Assembly: GCF_017876435.1 (NCBI RefSeq)
Contig: NZ_JAGIOA010000001.1
Coordinates: 2,108,001-2,172,000, forward strand
Reading direction: 5' to 3'
DNA length: 64,000 nt
Origin: Microbacterium phyllosphaerae
GTDB lineage: Bacteria > Actinomycetota > Actinomycetes > Actinomycetales > Microbacteriaceae
The first letter of the stretch is position 1; each line of letters begins with the position of its first letter. A model generated the notes under the pieces. It had not been told where the DNA came from and did not search any database. It saw only the letters and a program-made list of their open reading frames with translations. Position numbers and translations under genes: made by a program. Positions 23,933-31,574 of this stretch are shown piece by piece.

Positions 23933-24796
23933 TCAGGTGTCGAGGGTGTCGACCGCGAATGCGGCCACGGCGTCCGCGCCGAAATGGTCGTCAGCCGTGA
24001 TGGTCACGACCGCGTCGTCACGGAAGATCAGCAGCTGCCCATAGGCGCCGTGCAGACGCCAGCTCGGGCCGGGGCCGTCCCAGCCCGACATCGCGTAGCG
24101 CTCATAGCCGGGATTCGCGCCCGCCACCACCCAGTCGGAGTGCATCGCGTCGATCACTGAGGCCGGCACGAGGTGTCGTCCCTCCCACTCGCCGCGGTCG
24201 CGGATGAGGTGTCCGAGGCGTGCGAGCTCCTCCGTGCGCAGGGCGATGCCGCTCCCGGCGACGATGCGTCCCCGGGGGCAGCGCTCCCACTCGATGTCGT
24301 CGATGCCGAGCGGGCCGAGCAGCCGCGGGCGGAGGAACTCGACGACGTCGCCGACCCTCGCCGCGAGCACGGTCATCGCCGTGTAGGTGCTGGCGTTGGA
24401 GTACTGGAACACCCGCCCGCGCGACGGGCGTGAGAGGAACTCCCTCGCCAGATCGGGCCAATCCGTCATCAGGGTCTCGGACCAGGGGAGGTCGATGCCG
24501 CTCGACATGGACAGCAGGTGCCGGAGCGTGACCTGATCGACGCCGTCGCCGACCGTGAACTCCGGCAGGTACTGCGTCACCGGTGCGTCCGGTTCGATCA
24601 GGCCTTCGTCGGCGGCGAGCCCGACGGCGAGCACGCAGATGCCCTTCGCGACCGAGTGGATCTCCTCGCGGACGTCGGGCGTCCACCGATGTTCGGCGAC
24701 ATCGCCGCCGACACGGACGTGGAGTCCGTGGGCGCCGAATCCCGATTCGTCGACGTGCTCCACGATGCGGTCGCGGATCTGCTGGGCTCGCGTCAT
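23933..24796 (-). CDS. Beta-lactamase-fold serine hydrolase (class C/DD-peptidase-like)
   Basis: 287 residues with the penicillin-recognising fold. Catalytic SVAK (Ser48, Lys51), YSN (the YxN motif) in FQYSNAS, and HGAYG near the C-terminus in place of KTG. Such HxG variants are mostly esterases or D-amino-acid peptidases rather than beta-lactamases. No signal peptide, so probably cytoplasmic. Its ATG overlaps the stop of the acyltransferase gene (ATGA), giving a two-gene operon that may modify an acylated or peptide substrate (inference). Confidence 0.85.
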   Translation of the reverse strand: MTRAQQIRDRIVEHVDESGFGAHGLHVRVGGDVAEHRWTPDVREEIHSVAKGICVLAVGLAADEGLIEPDAPVTQYLPEFTVGDGVDQVTLRHLLSMSSGIDLPWSETLMTDWPDLAREFLSRPSRGRVFQYSNASTYTAMTVLAARVGDVVEFLRPRLLGPLGIDDIEWERCPRGRIVAGSGIALRTEELARLGHLIRDRGEWEGRHLVPASVIDAMHSDWVVAGANPGYERYAMSGWDGPGPSWRLHGAYGQLLIFRDDAVVTITADDHFGADAVAAFAVDTLDT

Positions 24797-25953
24797 CGGC
24801 GCGGTTCGACCGGTGCGTGCGGAGGGCGAGGCCTGCGGGATCCGGTGGGATCGCTGCGGTGCCCCTCGCGGCCGGCGAGATCAGGGTCTCTGAAGAGCCA
24901 GCGGGGGCGCGGTTCGACGAGCGGTCGGAACACCCACCGCACCGGTTTCGTCGCGAGTGCGAGTGCCAGTGCGACCGAGAGCAGTGTCACCAGAGGCAAC
25001 CACAGCCAGGTCGGGTCGAGATCGCGCAGGACGCCGGACTCGCGGAAGGGGTACAGGACGAACGAGTGCAGGAGGAACACGTACATCGTGTACTGGCCGA
25101 ACCGCGTCCACCAGTATGTCCCTCGGGGGATCAGCGTGAAGAACGCCGCACTCAGCACCACGGCGAGCAGCATCAGTGCGATGCGCACGCCGCCGGCCCA
25201 CCACTGCTCTCCGCCGAGATCGGCGTAGGCGTCCTCGTAGAACAGCCAGTGGCCGAGATCGATCTCCTTCCACACGTCGATCCAGTTCCAGGCGGCGAAG
25301 CCAGCGACTGCGAGGACCACGACGCTCGCGAGACGGATCCACCAGGGGCGGACGTCCAGAAGGCGCAGGCGAGACACGATGTCGCGCTCGCGCAGCCACC
25401 AGCCCAGAGTGAAGAACGGCAGCAGGCCGAGCGTGCGGGACAGGGAGAACGTGCTGTCGACGTTGGGGAGGTAGCCGACGCCGATGGAGATGATGACGGT
25501 CCACAGCAACGGCCATCGCAGCAGGGCGAGGTAGGGGAGCACGAGACGGAAGATGCCGAGAGCCAGGAGGAACCACAGCGTCCAGGACGGCTTGGTGAAG
25601 TTCGGATCTGCGTGTCCCTCGACGAGGAACTTCGTCAGGGTCCAGAGGAATTCGAAGATGAAATACGGGAGAAGGATGTCGGTGATCACGCGAGCCATCT
25701 GCACGCGGGTCGGCGAGCCCGACTTCGAGAAGTACCCCGAGATGATCGCGAACGCAGGCATGTGGAAGGCGTACAGCGCGAGATACGCCGCGAGTGCGAT
25801 GTCGGAGTCGTAGGTGAGGCGTTGAATCGCGTGTCCGAGGACGACGAGGACGATGCAGGCGTACCGCGCGTTGTCCCAGAACGGGACGCGTCTGCGGGGC
25901 TTCTGGACGGATCCGGTGGCGGGGTTCGTCGTATCGGCTCCGGCACTGTGCAT
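24793..25953 (-). CDS. Acyltransferase 3 family membrane protein (fucose 4-O-acetylase-like)
   Basis: 386 residues with about ten membrane segments. The N-terminus shows the family's FWDNARYACIVLVVLGHAIQ with the catalytic His, and AFHMPAFAIISGYF follows. Members transfer acyl groups from cytoplasmic donors to surface sugars. The C-terminal 40 residues are Arg/Pro-rich. Divergent from the flavin monooxygenase gene; first gene of an operon with the downstream serine hydrolase. The sugar substrate is unknown. Confidence 0.87.
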   Translation of the reverse strand: MHSAGADTTNPATGSVQKPRRRVPFWDNARYACIVLVVLGHAIQRLTYDSDIALAAYLALYAFHMPAFAIISGYFSKSGSPTRVQMARVITDILLPYFIFEFLWTLTKFLVEGHADPNFTKPSWTLWFLLALGIFRLVLPYLALLRWPLLWTVIISIGVGYLPNVDSTFSLSRTLGLLPFFTLGWWLRERDIVSRLRLLDVRPWWIRLASVVVLAVAGFAAWNWIDVWKEIDLGHWLFYEDAYADLGGEQWWAGGVRIALMLLAVVLSAAFFTLIPRGTYWWTRFGQYTMYVFLLHSFVLYPFRESGVLRDLDPTWLWLPLVTLLSVALALALATKPVRWVFRPLVEPRPRWLFRDPDLAGREGHRSDPTGSRRPRPPHAPVEPRR

Positions 25954-25959
25954 CCTCCG

Positions 25960-25965
25960 AGGCTA
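25960..25965 (-). promoter_or_regulatory. -10 box (TAGCCT), 6 nt before ATG of the acyltransferase
   Basis: Reads TAGCCT-cggagg-ATG. The CGGAGG touching the ATG is too close to act as a normal Shine-Dalgarno. Confidence 0.55.
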
Positions 25966-25994
25966 CTCGGGGAATAATGTTGCTCGCATCGCGT

Positions 25995-26024
25995 TGACTC
26001 AGATACATTCAAATGAATAGAAGC
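25995..26024 (+). promoter_or_regulatory. Promoter with spacer palindrome before the flavin monooxygenase gene
   Basis: -35 TTGACT (25995-26000), an 18-nt spacer and -10 TAGAAG (26019-26024). The palindrome ATTCA-AA-TGAAT (26008-26019) fills the spacer and touches the -10, a typical repressor position. The element is AT-rich relative to its surroundings. Confidence 0.5.
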
Positions 26025-26062
26025 GGGTGCAGGGCATCCGGTTCGGAGAAGACGGAGCAATC

Positions 26063-27286
26063 ATGAGTGAGCAGGCAGGCGTCCCGGTGCAGTTCGGCAT
26101 CATGTCGGTCAGCGACATCACCCGCGACCCCACCACCGGTGTCACGCCGAGTGAGCAGGAGCGGATCAAGGCCACCCTGGCGATCGCCAAGCACAGTGAA
26201 GAGGTCGGTCTCGACGTCTTCGCGATCGGCGAGCACCACAACCCTCCGTTCTGGTCCTCGAGCCCCACGACGTTCCTCGCCGCACTCGCCGCCCAGACCG
26301 AGCGGCTCATCGTGTCGACGTCGACGACGCTCATCACGACCAACGACCCTGTGCGCATCGCCGAGGAGTACGCGATGCTGCAGCACGTGTCCGACGGCCG
26401 AATGGACCTCATGCTCGGCCGCGGCAACACCGGACCGGTCTACCCGTGGTTCGGCAAGGACATCCGTCAGGGCCTCCCGCTCGCGATCGAGAACTACGCC
26501 CTGCTGCACAAGCTGTGGCGTGAGGATGTCGTCGACTGGGAGGGCAAGTTCCGCACCCCGCTGCAGGGCTTCACCTCGACTCCCCGTCCGCTCGACGGCG
26601 TCGCTCCGTTCGTCTGGCACGGCTCCATCCGTACGCCCGAGATCGCCGAACAGGCCGCCTACTACGGCGACGGCTTCTTCGCGAACAACATCTTCTGGCC
26701 GAAGGAGCACTACCAGCGTCTGATCGAGCTGTACCGCCAGCGCTACGCCCACTACGGACACGGCACGCCGGAGCAGGCGATCGTCGGTCTCGGCGGGCAG
26801 GTGTTCATGGCGGCGAAGTCGCAGGATGCGGTGAATCGGTTCCGCCCGTACTTCGACAACGCCCCGGTCTACGGACATGGGCCGAGCATGGAGGACTTCA
26901 CCGAGATGACCCCGCTCACGGTCGGGTCGCCTCAGCAGGTCATCGACCGCTACGCCGCGATGCGCGAGCACTACGGGGACTACCAGCGCCAGCTGTTCCT
27001 GATCGATCACGCGGGTCTGCCCCTGAAGACGGTCCTCGAGCAGCTCGACATCCTCGGCTCCGAGGTCGTGCCGGTGCTCCGCAAGGAGCTGGCCAAGGAT
27101 CGACCGGCGACCGTGCCGGACGCCCCGACGCACGCGGCCCGAGTGAAGGCGGAGTTCGGCGACGGGCCCACCCGTCAGGCGCGCCCGGGTGCGAACCGCG
27201 GCGACAACCTGACCGCGGACTCTCCGTACCAGGACACCCCGGCTCCGGCCGGTGCCGCCTTCGGACTCAGTCGGAAGGAGGCCTGA
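26063..27286 (+). CDS. FMN-dependent luciferase-like monooxygenase (CE1758-type)
   Basis: 407 residues of the bacterial luciferase-like TIM-barrel family, using reduced flavin and O2. Signatures: VFAIGEHHNPPFW near the start, RLIVSTSTTLITTNDPVRIAEEYA, and DLMLGRGNTGPVYPWFG. The downstream flavin reductase is 2 nt away, matching the conserved monooxygenase/reductase pairs described from Corynebacterium (CE1758/CE1759). ATG 26063 has ACGGAG upstream. The C-terminal 40 residues are a disordered Ala/Pro-rich tail. The oxidised substrate is unknown. Confidence 0.88.
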   Translation: MSEQAGVPVQFGIMSVSDITRDPTTGVTPSEQERIKATLAIAKHSEEVGLDVFAIGEHHNPPFWSSSPTTFLAALAAQTERLIVSTSTTLITTNDPVRIAEEYAMLQHVSDGRMDLMLGRGNTGPVYPWFGKDIRQGLPLAIENYALLHKLWREDVVDWEGKFRTPLQGFTSTPRPLDGVAPFVWHGSIRTPEIAEQAAYYGDGFFANNIFWPKEHYQRLIELYRQRYAHYGHGTPEQAIVGLGGQVFMAAKSQDAVNRFRPYFDNAPVYGHGPSMEDFTEMTPLTVGSPQQVIDRYAAMREHYGDYQRQLFLIDHAGLPLKTVLEQLDILGSEVVPVLRKELAKDRPATVPDAPTHAARVKAEFGDGPTRQARPGANRGDNLTADSPYQDTPAPAGAAFGLSRKEA

Positions 27287-27287
27287 G

Positions 27288-27932
27288 ATGGCCACTCGTC
27301 GGATCGCCGTCGTCTCGGCGGGGCTCTCGAACCCCTCGTCGACGCGGATGCTCGCGGATCGTCTCGCGGCCGAGACCGTGAAGGCGCTCGCCGCTCACGA
27401 CCTCGACGCCAGCGTCGACGTGATCGAGCTGCGCGATTACGCGCACGACATCACGAACAACCTGCTCACGGGGTTCGCGCCGCCGGCGCTGGAGACCGCG
27501 ATCAACACCGTCGTGTCGGCGGATGCGCTGATCGCCGTCACGCCGATCTTCTCCACGAGCTACAACGGACTGTTCAAGTCGTTCATCGACGTGCTCGACC
27601 CGGACGCGCTCACCGGCAAACCGGTGCTGATCGGAGCGAACGCCGGCACTGCCCGGCACTCGCTCGCGATCGACTACGCGATCCGTCCGCTGTTCGCCTA
27701 CCTGCACGCCGAGGCCGTCTCGACGGGTGTGTTCGCGGCGTCCAGCGATTGGGGCGGAGCCGGTGACGATGTGGCACCCCTCGCGAAGCGTGTCGAGAAG
27801 GGCGCCCGTGAGCTCGCTGAGGCGATCGCGCGTCGCGAGACGGCTGCGGTCGCGGATCCCTACGACCCGGCCACCTATCTCGGTGAAGGACGCTCGTTCG
27901 GGCACATGCTCGGCGGCCTCGCCGGAGAATGA
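27288..27932 (+). CDS. NAD(P)H-dependent FMN reductase (CE1759-type partner)
   Basis: 214 residues, flavodoxin-like fold. AVVSAGLSNPSSTRMLADRL is the FMN phosphate loop, and AVTPIFSTSYNGLFKSFID the second FMN contact. It supplies reduced FMN to the monooxygenase encoded 2 nt upstream. GGAAGGAGG lies 6 nt before the ATG, overlapping the end of the preceding gene, so the pair is translationally coupled. Confidence 0.88.
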   Translation: MATRRIAVVSAGLSNPSSTRMLADRLAAETVKALAAHDLDASVDVIELRDYAHDITNNLLTGFAPPALETAINTVVSADALIAVTPIFSTSYNGLFKSFIDVLDPDALTGKPVLIGANAGTARHSLAIDYAIRPLFAYLHAEAVSTGVFAASSDWGGAGDDVAPLAKRVEKGARELAEAIARRETAAVADPYDPATYLGEGRSFGHMLGGLAGE

Positions 27933-27962
27933 ACGATGCCCCGGCTCGACCGGGACATATGC

Positions 27963-28020
27963 AGGGCCATGAGGCCGTAGACGATGTCCGAAGGGCGTCG
28001 TACGGTGACCTCATGGCCCT
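27963..28020. repeat. Perfect 12-bp inverted repeat bracketing the FAD-oxidase promoter
   Basis: AGGGCCATGAGG (27963-27974) and CCTCATGGCCCT (28009-28020) are exact complements 34 bp apart. The right arm contains the ATG of the FAD oxidase; the left arm lies upstream of its -10. It could be a two-site operator for looping, or in readthrough RNA a stem that hides the start codon. Confidence 0.6.
28001..28006 (+). promoter_or_regulatory. -10 box (TACGGT), 6 nt before ATG of the FAD oxidase
   Basis: Reads TACGGT-gacctc-ATG. It selects 28013 over the upstream in-frame start at 27929. Confidence 0.6.
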
Positions 28021-29365
28021 TCGTTCTGTGCTCGAATCCGCGCGGGATGCCCTGCGCGGCGACCTCATCCTCCCCGGCGACGAATCCTTCGAAGCTGCTC
28101 GCCGTCCGTGGAACCTGGCGATCGAACAGCATCCGGCGGGCGTTGCGGTGCCGGCTGATCTGCGCGATCTGCGCACGCTTCTCCACACCGCGCGCGACGC
28201 GGGAGTGAGGCTCGCGGTGCAGCCCACCGGTCACGGAGCCGACGGAGACCTCGCCGAGGCCGTCATCGTCCGCATGGCCGCCTTCGACGAGCTCTCGGTC
28301 GACCTCGGATCCGGTGTCGTCCGGGTCGGCAGCGGAGTCCGGTGGGGTGCCGTCGTCGAGGCGCTCGAAGGAACCGGCTGGGTGGCTCCTGCCGGTACGA
28401 GCCCGGTCGTCGCCGTCGCGGGGTACACCCTGGGCGGCGGCCACTCCTGGTTCAGCCGCACGGCGGGACTGGGGTCCGACAACCTCAGGGCCGCGTGGGT
28501 GCCGCGCGGCGACGGAACCCACGAGCGGATCGATGACGAGAGCGACCCGGAGCTGATGTGGGCGCTTCGCGGCGCGGGCGGCATCGTCGGAATCGTGACG
28601 GCACTCGAGATCGACCTCGTGCCCGCGCCGACGCTGTGGGGCACCGAGCTCGCTTTCGACGCCGCAGACGCCGGGTCGGTGATGCGGGCTGTCCGAGACC
28701 TGTCCGCGGACGCCCCGACGTCGCTCAACGTGTTCGTGAACTCGATGCGCATGCCCGACACCCCGCAGCTGCCCGAGGAGATACGCGGACGCAGCTTCCT
28801 CACCGTGCAGGCGCTGTCCACGGTCGGGGCCGCTGACGACCTGATCGACCGCGTTCGGCGAGCCGGTACCGTTCGGCGTGAGGTCTCAGGGGCGACGTCA
28901 CCGAAGTCCGTCGCCGCAGCGAGCGGCGAACCCACCGAGCCGACGCCGGGCAAGGGAGTGTCTGCCGCGCTCTCGTCGCTCGACGACACGACGATCGACG
29001 ACCTCTTCCGCTTCCGCGGGCTGCCGGAGCAGTGGCCGATCATGGGCATCGAGATCCGGATGCTGGGTGGCGCGGTGGATGACCCGAGGCGATCGGGATT
29101 CGCGACGCTCCAGGGTGTCGATTGGCTGCTCCACGCGCTCGTGCCCGTCTTTCCGGGAGTGCCGAGCGAACCGGGTGACGCGAGCATGTCGGGTTTCCGA
29201 GACGTGTTGGCCCGGGCCGCCGCACCGCAGACGGTCCCGACCTTCCTCGGTCCGGGAGAGACTCTCGAGCGGTGCGGTGACCCAGAGTCGATCGGTCGTC
29301 TCCGCGAGGTCAGGGCTGCTGCAGATCCGGAATCGCTGATCCACGAGGGTCGGCTCCCGCGCTGA
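28013..29365 (+). CDS. FAD-binding (PCMH/VAO-type) oxidoreductase
   Basis: 450 residues related to berberine-bridge/6-hydroxynicotine oxidases. The FAD domain shows PTGHG (a His where many relatives attach FAD 8-alpha covalently), GGGHSWFSRTAGLGSDNL, and WALRGAGGIVGIVTALEI. The Cys used for a second covalent flavin bond in bicovalent members is absent, and the usual C-terminal BBE segment is not evident. It therefore probably binds FAD through one bond or none. No pathway neighbours, so the substrate is unknown. It follows the monooxygenase/reductase pair but has its own promoter. Confidence 0.85.
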   Translation: MALRSVLESARDALRGDLILPGDESFEAARRPWNLAIEQHPAGVAVPADLRDLRTLLHTARDAGVRLAVQPTGHGADGDLAEAVIVRMAAFDELSVDLGSGVVRVGSGVRWGAVVEALEGTGWVAPAGTSPVVAVAGYTLGGGHSWFSRTAGLGSDNLRAAWVPRGDGTHERIDDESDPELMWALRGAGGIVGIVTALEIDLVPAPTLWGTELAFDAADAGSVMRAVRDLSADAPTSLNVFVNSMRMPDTPQLPEEIRGRSFLTVQALSTVGAADDLIDRVRRAGTVRREVSGATSPKSVAAASGEPTEPTPGKGVSAALSSLDDTTIDDLFRFRGLPEQWPIMGIEIRMLGGAVDDPRRSGFATLQGVDWLLHALVPVFPGVPSEPGDASMSGFRDVLARAAAPQTVPTFLGPGETLERCGDPESIGRLREVRAAADPESLIHEGRLPR

Positions 29366-29437
29366 CTGCGGACGTCGACCACAGGGCAGTACCTGCGCCG
29401 TCCGAACAGATGGGGCCGGCGCTGGGACGCACGGGCG

Positions 29438-30136
29438 TCAGTCGTCTCCACCAGCGCGTCGGATCCAGCTGTACTCCGTTTCGGGGCGTCCACGTGCGCC
29501 GTACCGGGCGCTGCGTGTGATGATGCCCGAATCGGTGAGATGCTCCAGGTACCTCCGCACGGACACCCGCGACATCCCGAGCCGCGCGGCCGCCTCGCTC
29601 GCCGACACCGCGGCGCCGGAGGAACGCAGCTCGGACGTCACCTTCTGCAGCGTGGCCGCCGACAGTCCCTTGGGAATCGGGATCGTCCCGGTCGTGCGTC
29701 CGAGAAGCGCATCGATCTCCGCCTGGGTCGCCTCGCCGGCCGTCGACCGCGCCTGCTCCCGATACGTTCGATAGGCGGTCAGGCGCTCGTGGAACACCGC
29801 GAACGGGAACGGCTTCACGAGGTACTGGTACACCCCGAGAGCGGCCATCTGCCGCACGGTCTCGGCATCGCGCACACCGGTGATCGCGACCACGTCCACA
29901 GCCGCCGCGCGGGAACGGAGCCCGCGGAGCACGTCGATGCCCGAGCCGTCGGGCATCGTGATGTCGAGGAGGACGAGATCGAAAGGCTCCTCGGGTGGCT
30001 GTTCGAGCACCGCCCTGAGCGCGGCACGGGCTCCGGTGCACTCGCCGCCGACGACGAAGCCGTCGATCCTCTCGAGGTACGAGCGATGGAGTTCGAGCGT
30101 CAGAGCGTCGTCGTCGACGATCAGGGTGCGGATCAC
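29438..30136 (-). CDS. CitB/DcuR-type response regulator
   Basis: 232 residues: a receiver domain (acidic pocket Asp8-Asp10, phosphoacceptor Asp58 in LLDITMPDG, Lys in VKPFPF) and a C-terminal helix-turn-helix (AAARLGMSRVSVRRYLEHL) of the CitB type rather than an OmpR or NarL domain. Its start overlaps the kinase stop (ATGA). Probably activates the divergent dctA gene when C4-dicarboxylates or citrate are sensed. Confidence 0.92.
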   Translation of the reverse strand: MIRTLIVDDDALTLELHRSYLERIDGFVVGGECTGARAALRAVLEQPPEEPFDLVLLDITMPDGSGIDVLRGLRSRAAAVDVVAITGVRDAETVRQMAALGVYQYLVKPFPFAVFHERLTAYRTYREQARSTAGEATQAEIDALLGRTTGTIPIPKGLSAATLQKVTSELRSSGAAVSASEAAARLGMSRVSVRRYLEHLTDSGIITRSARYGARGRPETEYSWIRRAGGDD

Positions 30137-31413
30137 GGTGTCCTCCGTCCTCTCGCCGGTGGGAGGACGACGGTGAAGGTGGTCGGATGAGCGGTGAGCT
30201 CCACGGAGCCGCCCGCCCCGACGACGACCGCCTCCACGAGGGCGAGTCCGACGCCTCGCCCCTGCGCGCCCGCCGGTTTCGTCGAGTACCCGTGGGCGAA
30301 GACGCGCTGGCGCAGTTCGGAGGGGATGCCGTCACCGCCGTCCGACACCTCCAGGATGATTCCGCCCCCCGTCGAGGGCCGCAGCACCACCTCGACCCAG
30401 CGCTCGGTGCCCGCCGCTGCGGCATCCATGGCGTTGTCGATCAGGTTGCCGAGCACGGCGACGCTGTCGACGGGGGAGAGGGGTGACGCGGGGGTGTCCG
30501 GGTCGATGCGGACCCGCCAGTCGATTCCGCGCTCCCTGGCCTGTGACGCCTTGCCGAGCAACAGCGCGCCCACTGCAGGGTCGCGGGCCTGCCGTGCGGT
30601 CACCTGATCGACGAGGGACTGGCTCTGGCGCGAGGTCGCGGTCAGGATCTCGATCGCCTCGTCGGTGCGCCCCAGCTCGAGGAGCGCGACGGCGGTGTGC
30701 ATCCGATTGCCGTGCTCGTGCGTCTGGGCGCGCAGCGCGTCTCCGAGCGTGCGCAGCGATTCGTACGACGACACGGCGTCACGTACCTTCCCCGGTGGCA
30801 GGTCCCCGGCGATCCCCCGGGTGAATCGACGCGCGATCCAGGCACCGAGAGCGCCCAGGGCGACCAGTCCGACCGTGATGCCGATCGAGAGCGGCAGGCG
30901 GCGGATCAGGGTCTCGGAGATGGATTCGATCGTGACCCCGGACGACACCCAGCCGTGCAGTTCGCCTCCGGACGCGACCACGGGCACGATGGTCCGCACC
31001 GAGGGGCCCAGGGTGCCGGTGAAGACCTCGGTGAGCGTGCGCGGCGCGTCGGGGATCGTGCCGAGATAGTCTCCGCCGATCTGATCGAGATCGGGGTGTG
31101 TGAGTCGTGTTCCGTCGGGCGTCATGATCGTCACGAAGTCGAGACCGGCGTCCGCGATCACCTCGAGCGTGTACGGCTCGAGCACTCGGGTCGCGTCGCC
31201 CGGCTCATCGGACGCGAGCGCGTCGATCACGAGTGGGGATGAGGCGAGCGTCGCCGCTGTGGCAGCGGTCACGCGCTCCGCTTCCGCATGGGTGGCGCGC
31301 TGCGCATCCACGACGAGGAAGACGGCCACCAGGGCGCCCACCACGACCGCTGCTGCCAACAGCACGAGGAAGACCCGGGAAGCGATGCTCCTCGTGTCGC
31401 GGGCGTGGCTCAT
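30133..31413 (-). CDS. CitA/DcuS-type sensor histidine kinase lacking a cytoplasmic PAS domain
   Basis: 426 residues: membrane segment (about 12-37), an extracytoplasmic sensor domain (about 40-170) of the single-CACHE/CitA type, a second membrane segment (about 180-205), then directly a SpoOB-like histidine region (QTHEHGNRMHTAVALLELG, phosphoacceptor His) and an ATPase domain (NLIDNAMDA, DGGDGIPSE, GRGVGLAL). Classical CitA and DcuS have a PAS domain between the second membrane helix and the kinase core; here there are only about 25 residues. ATG at 31413 has GGAAGGA just upstream. First gene of the pair with the response regulator, divergent from dctA. Confidence 0.9.
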   Translation of the reverse strand: MSHARDTRSIASRVFLVLLAAAVVVGALVAVFLVVDAQRATHAEAERVTAATAATLASSPLVIDALASDEPGDATRVLEPYTLEVIADAGLDFVTIMTPDGTRLTHPDLDQIGGDYLGTIPDAPRTLTEVFTGTLGPSVRTIVPVVASGGELHGWVSSGVTIESISETLIRRLPLSIGITVGLVALGALGAWIARRFTRGIAGDLPPGKVRDAVSSYESLRTLGDALRAQTHEHGNRMHTAVALLELGRTDEAIEILTATSRQSQSLVDQVTARQARDPAVGALLLGKASQARERGIDWRVRIDPDTPASPLSPVDSVAVLGNLIDNAMDAAAAGTERWVEVVLRPSTGGGIILEVSDGGDGIPSELRQRVFAHGYSTKPAGAQGRGVGLALVEAVVVGAGGSVELTAHPTTFTVVLPPARGRRTP

Positions 31414-31574
31414 CGCGTCCTTCCGATCGTCGGTGATCGCGGAGTCCGGGATACCGGTGGTGACCAATACGACCACAAATGGTGCTGCCGAGGGAAGTCC
31501 GCGACGGTGAGCTTACCGAAGGCGAGGGCGCCTGCGGGCATGAGACGACGACGTTCATGATCAAGGAGGAAAAC

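Noticed and set aside
31472..31483. ACCACAAATGGT between the sensor kinase gene and dctA as a response-regulator site
   Set aside because: A four-base-arm palindrome is too weak on its own, and no second copy was found.
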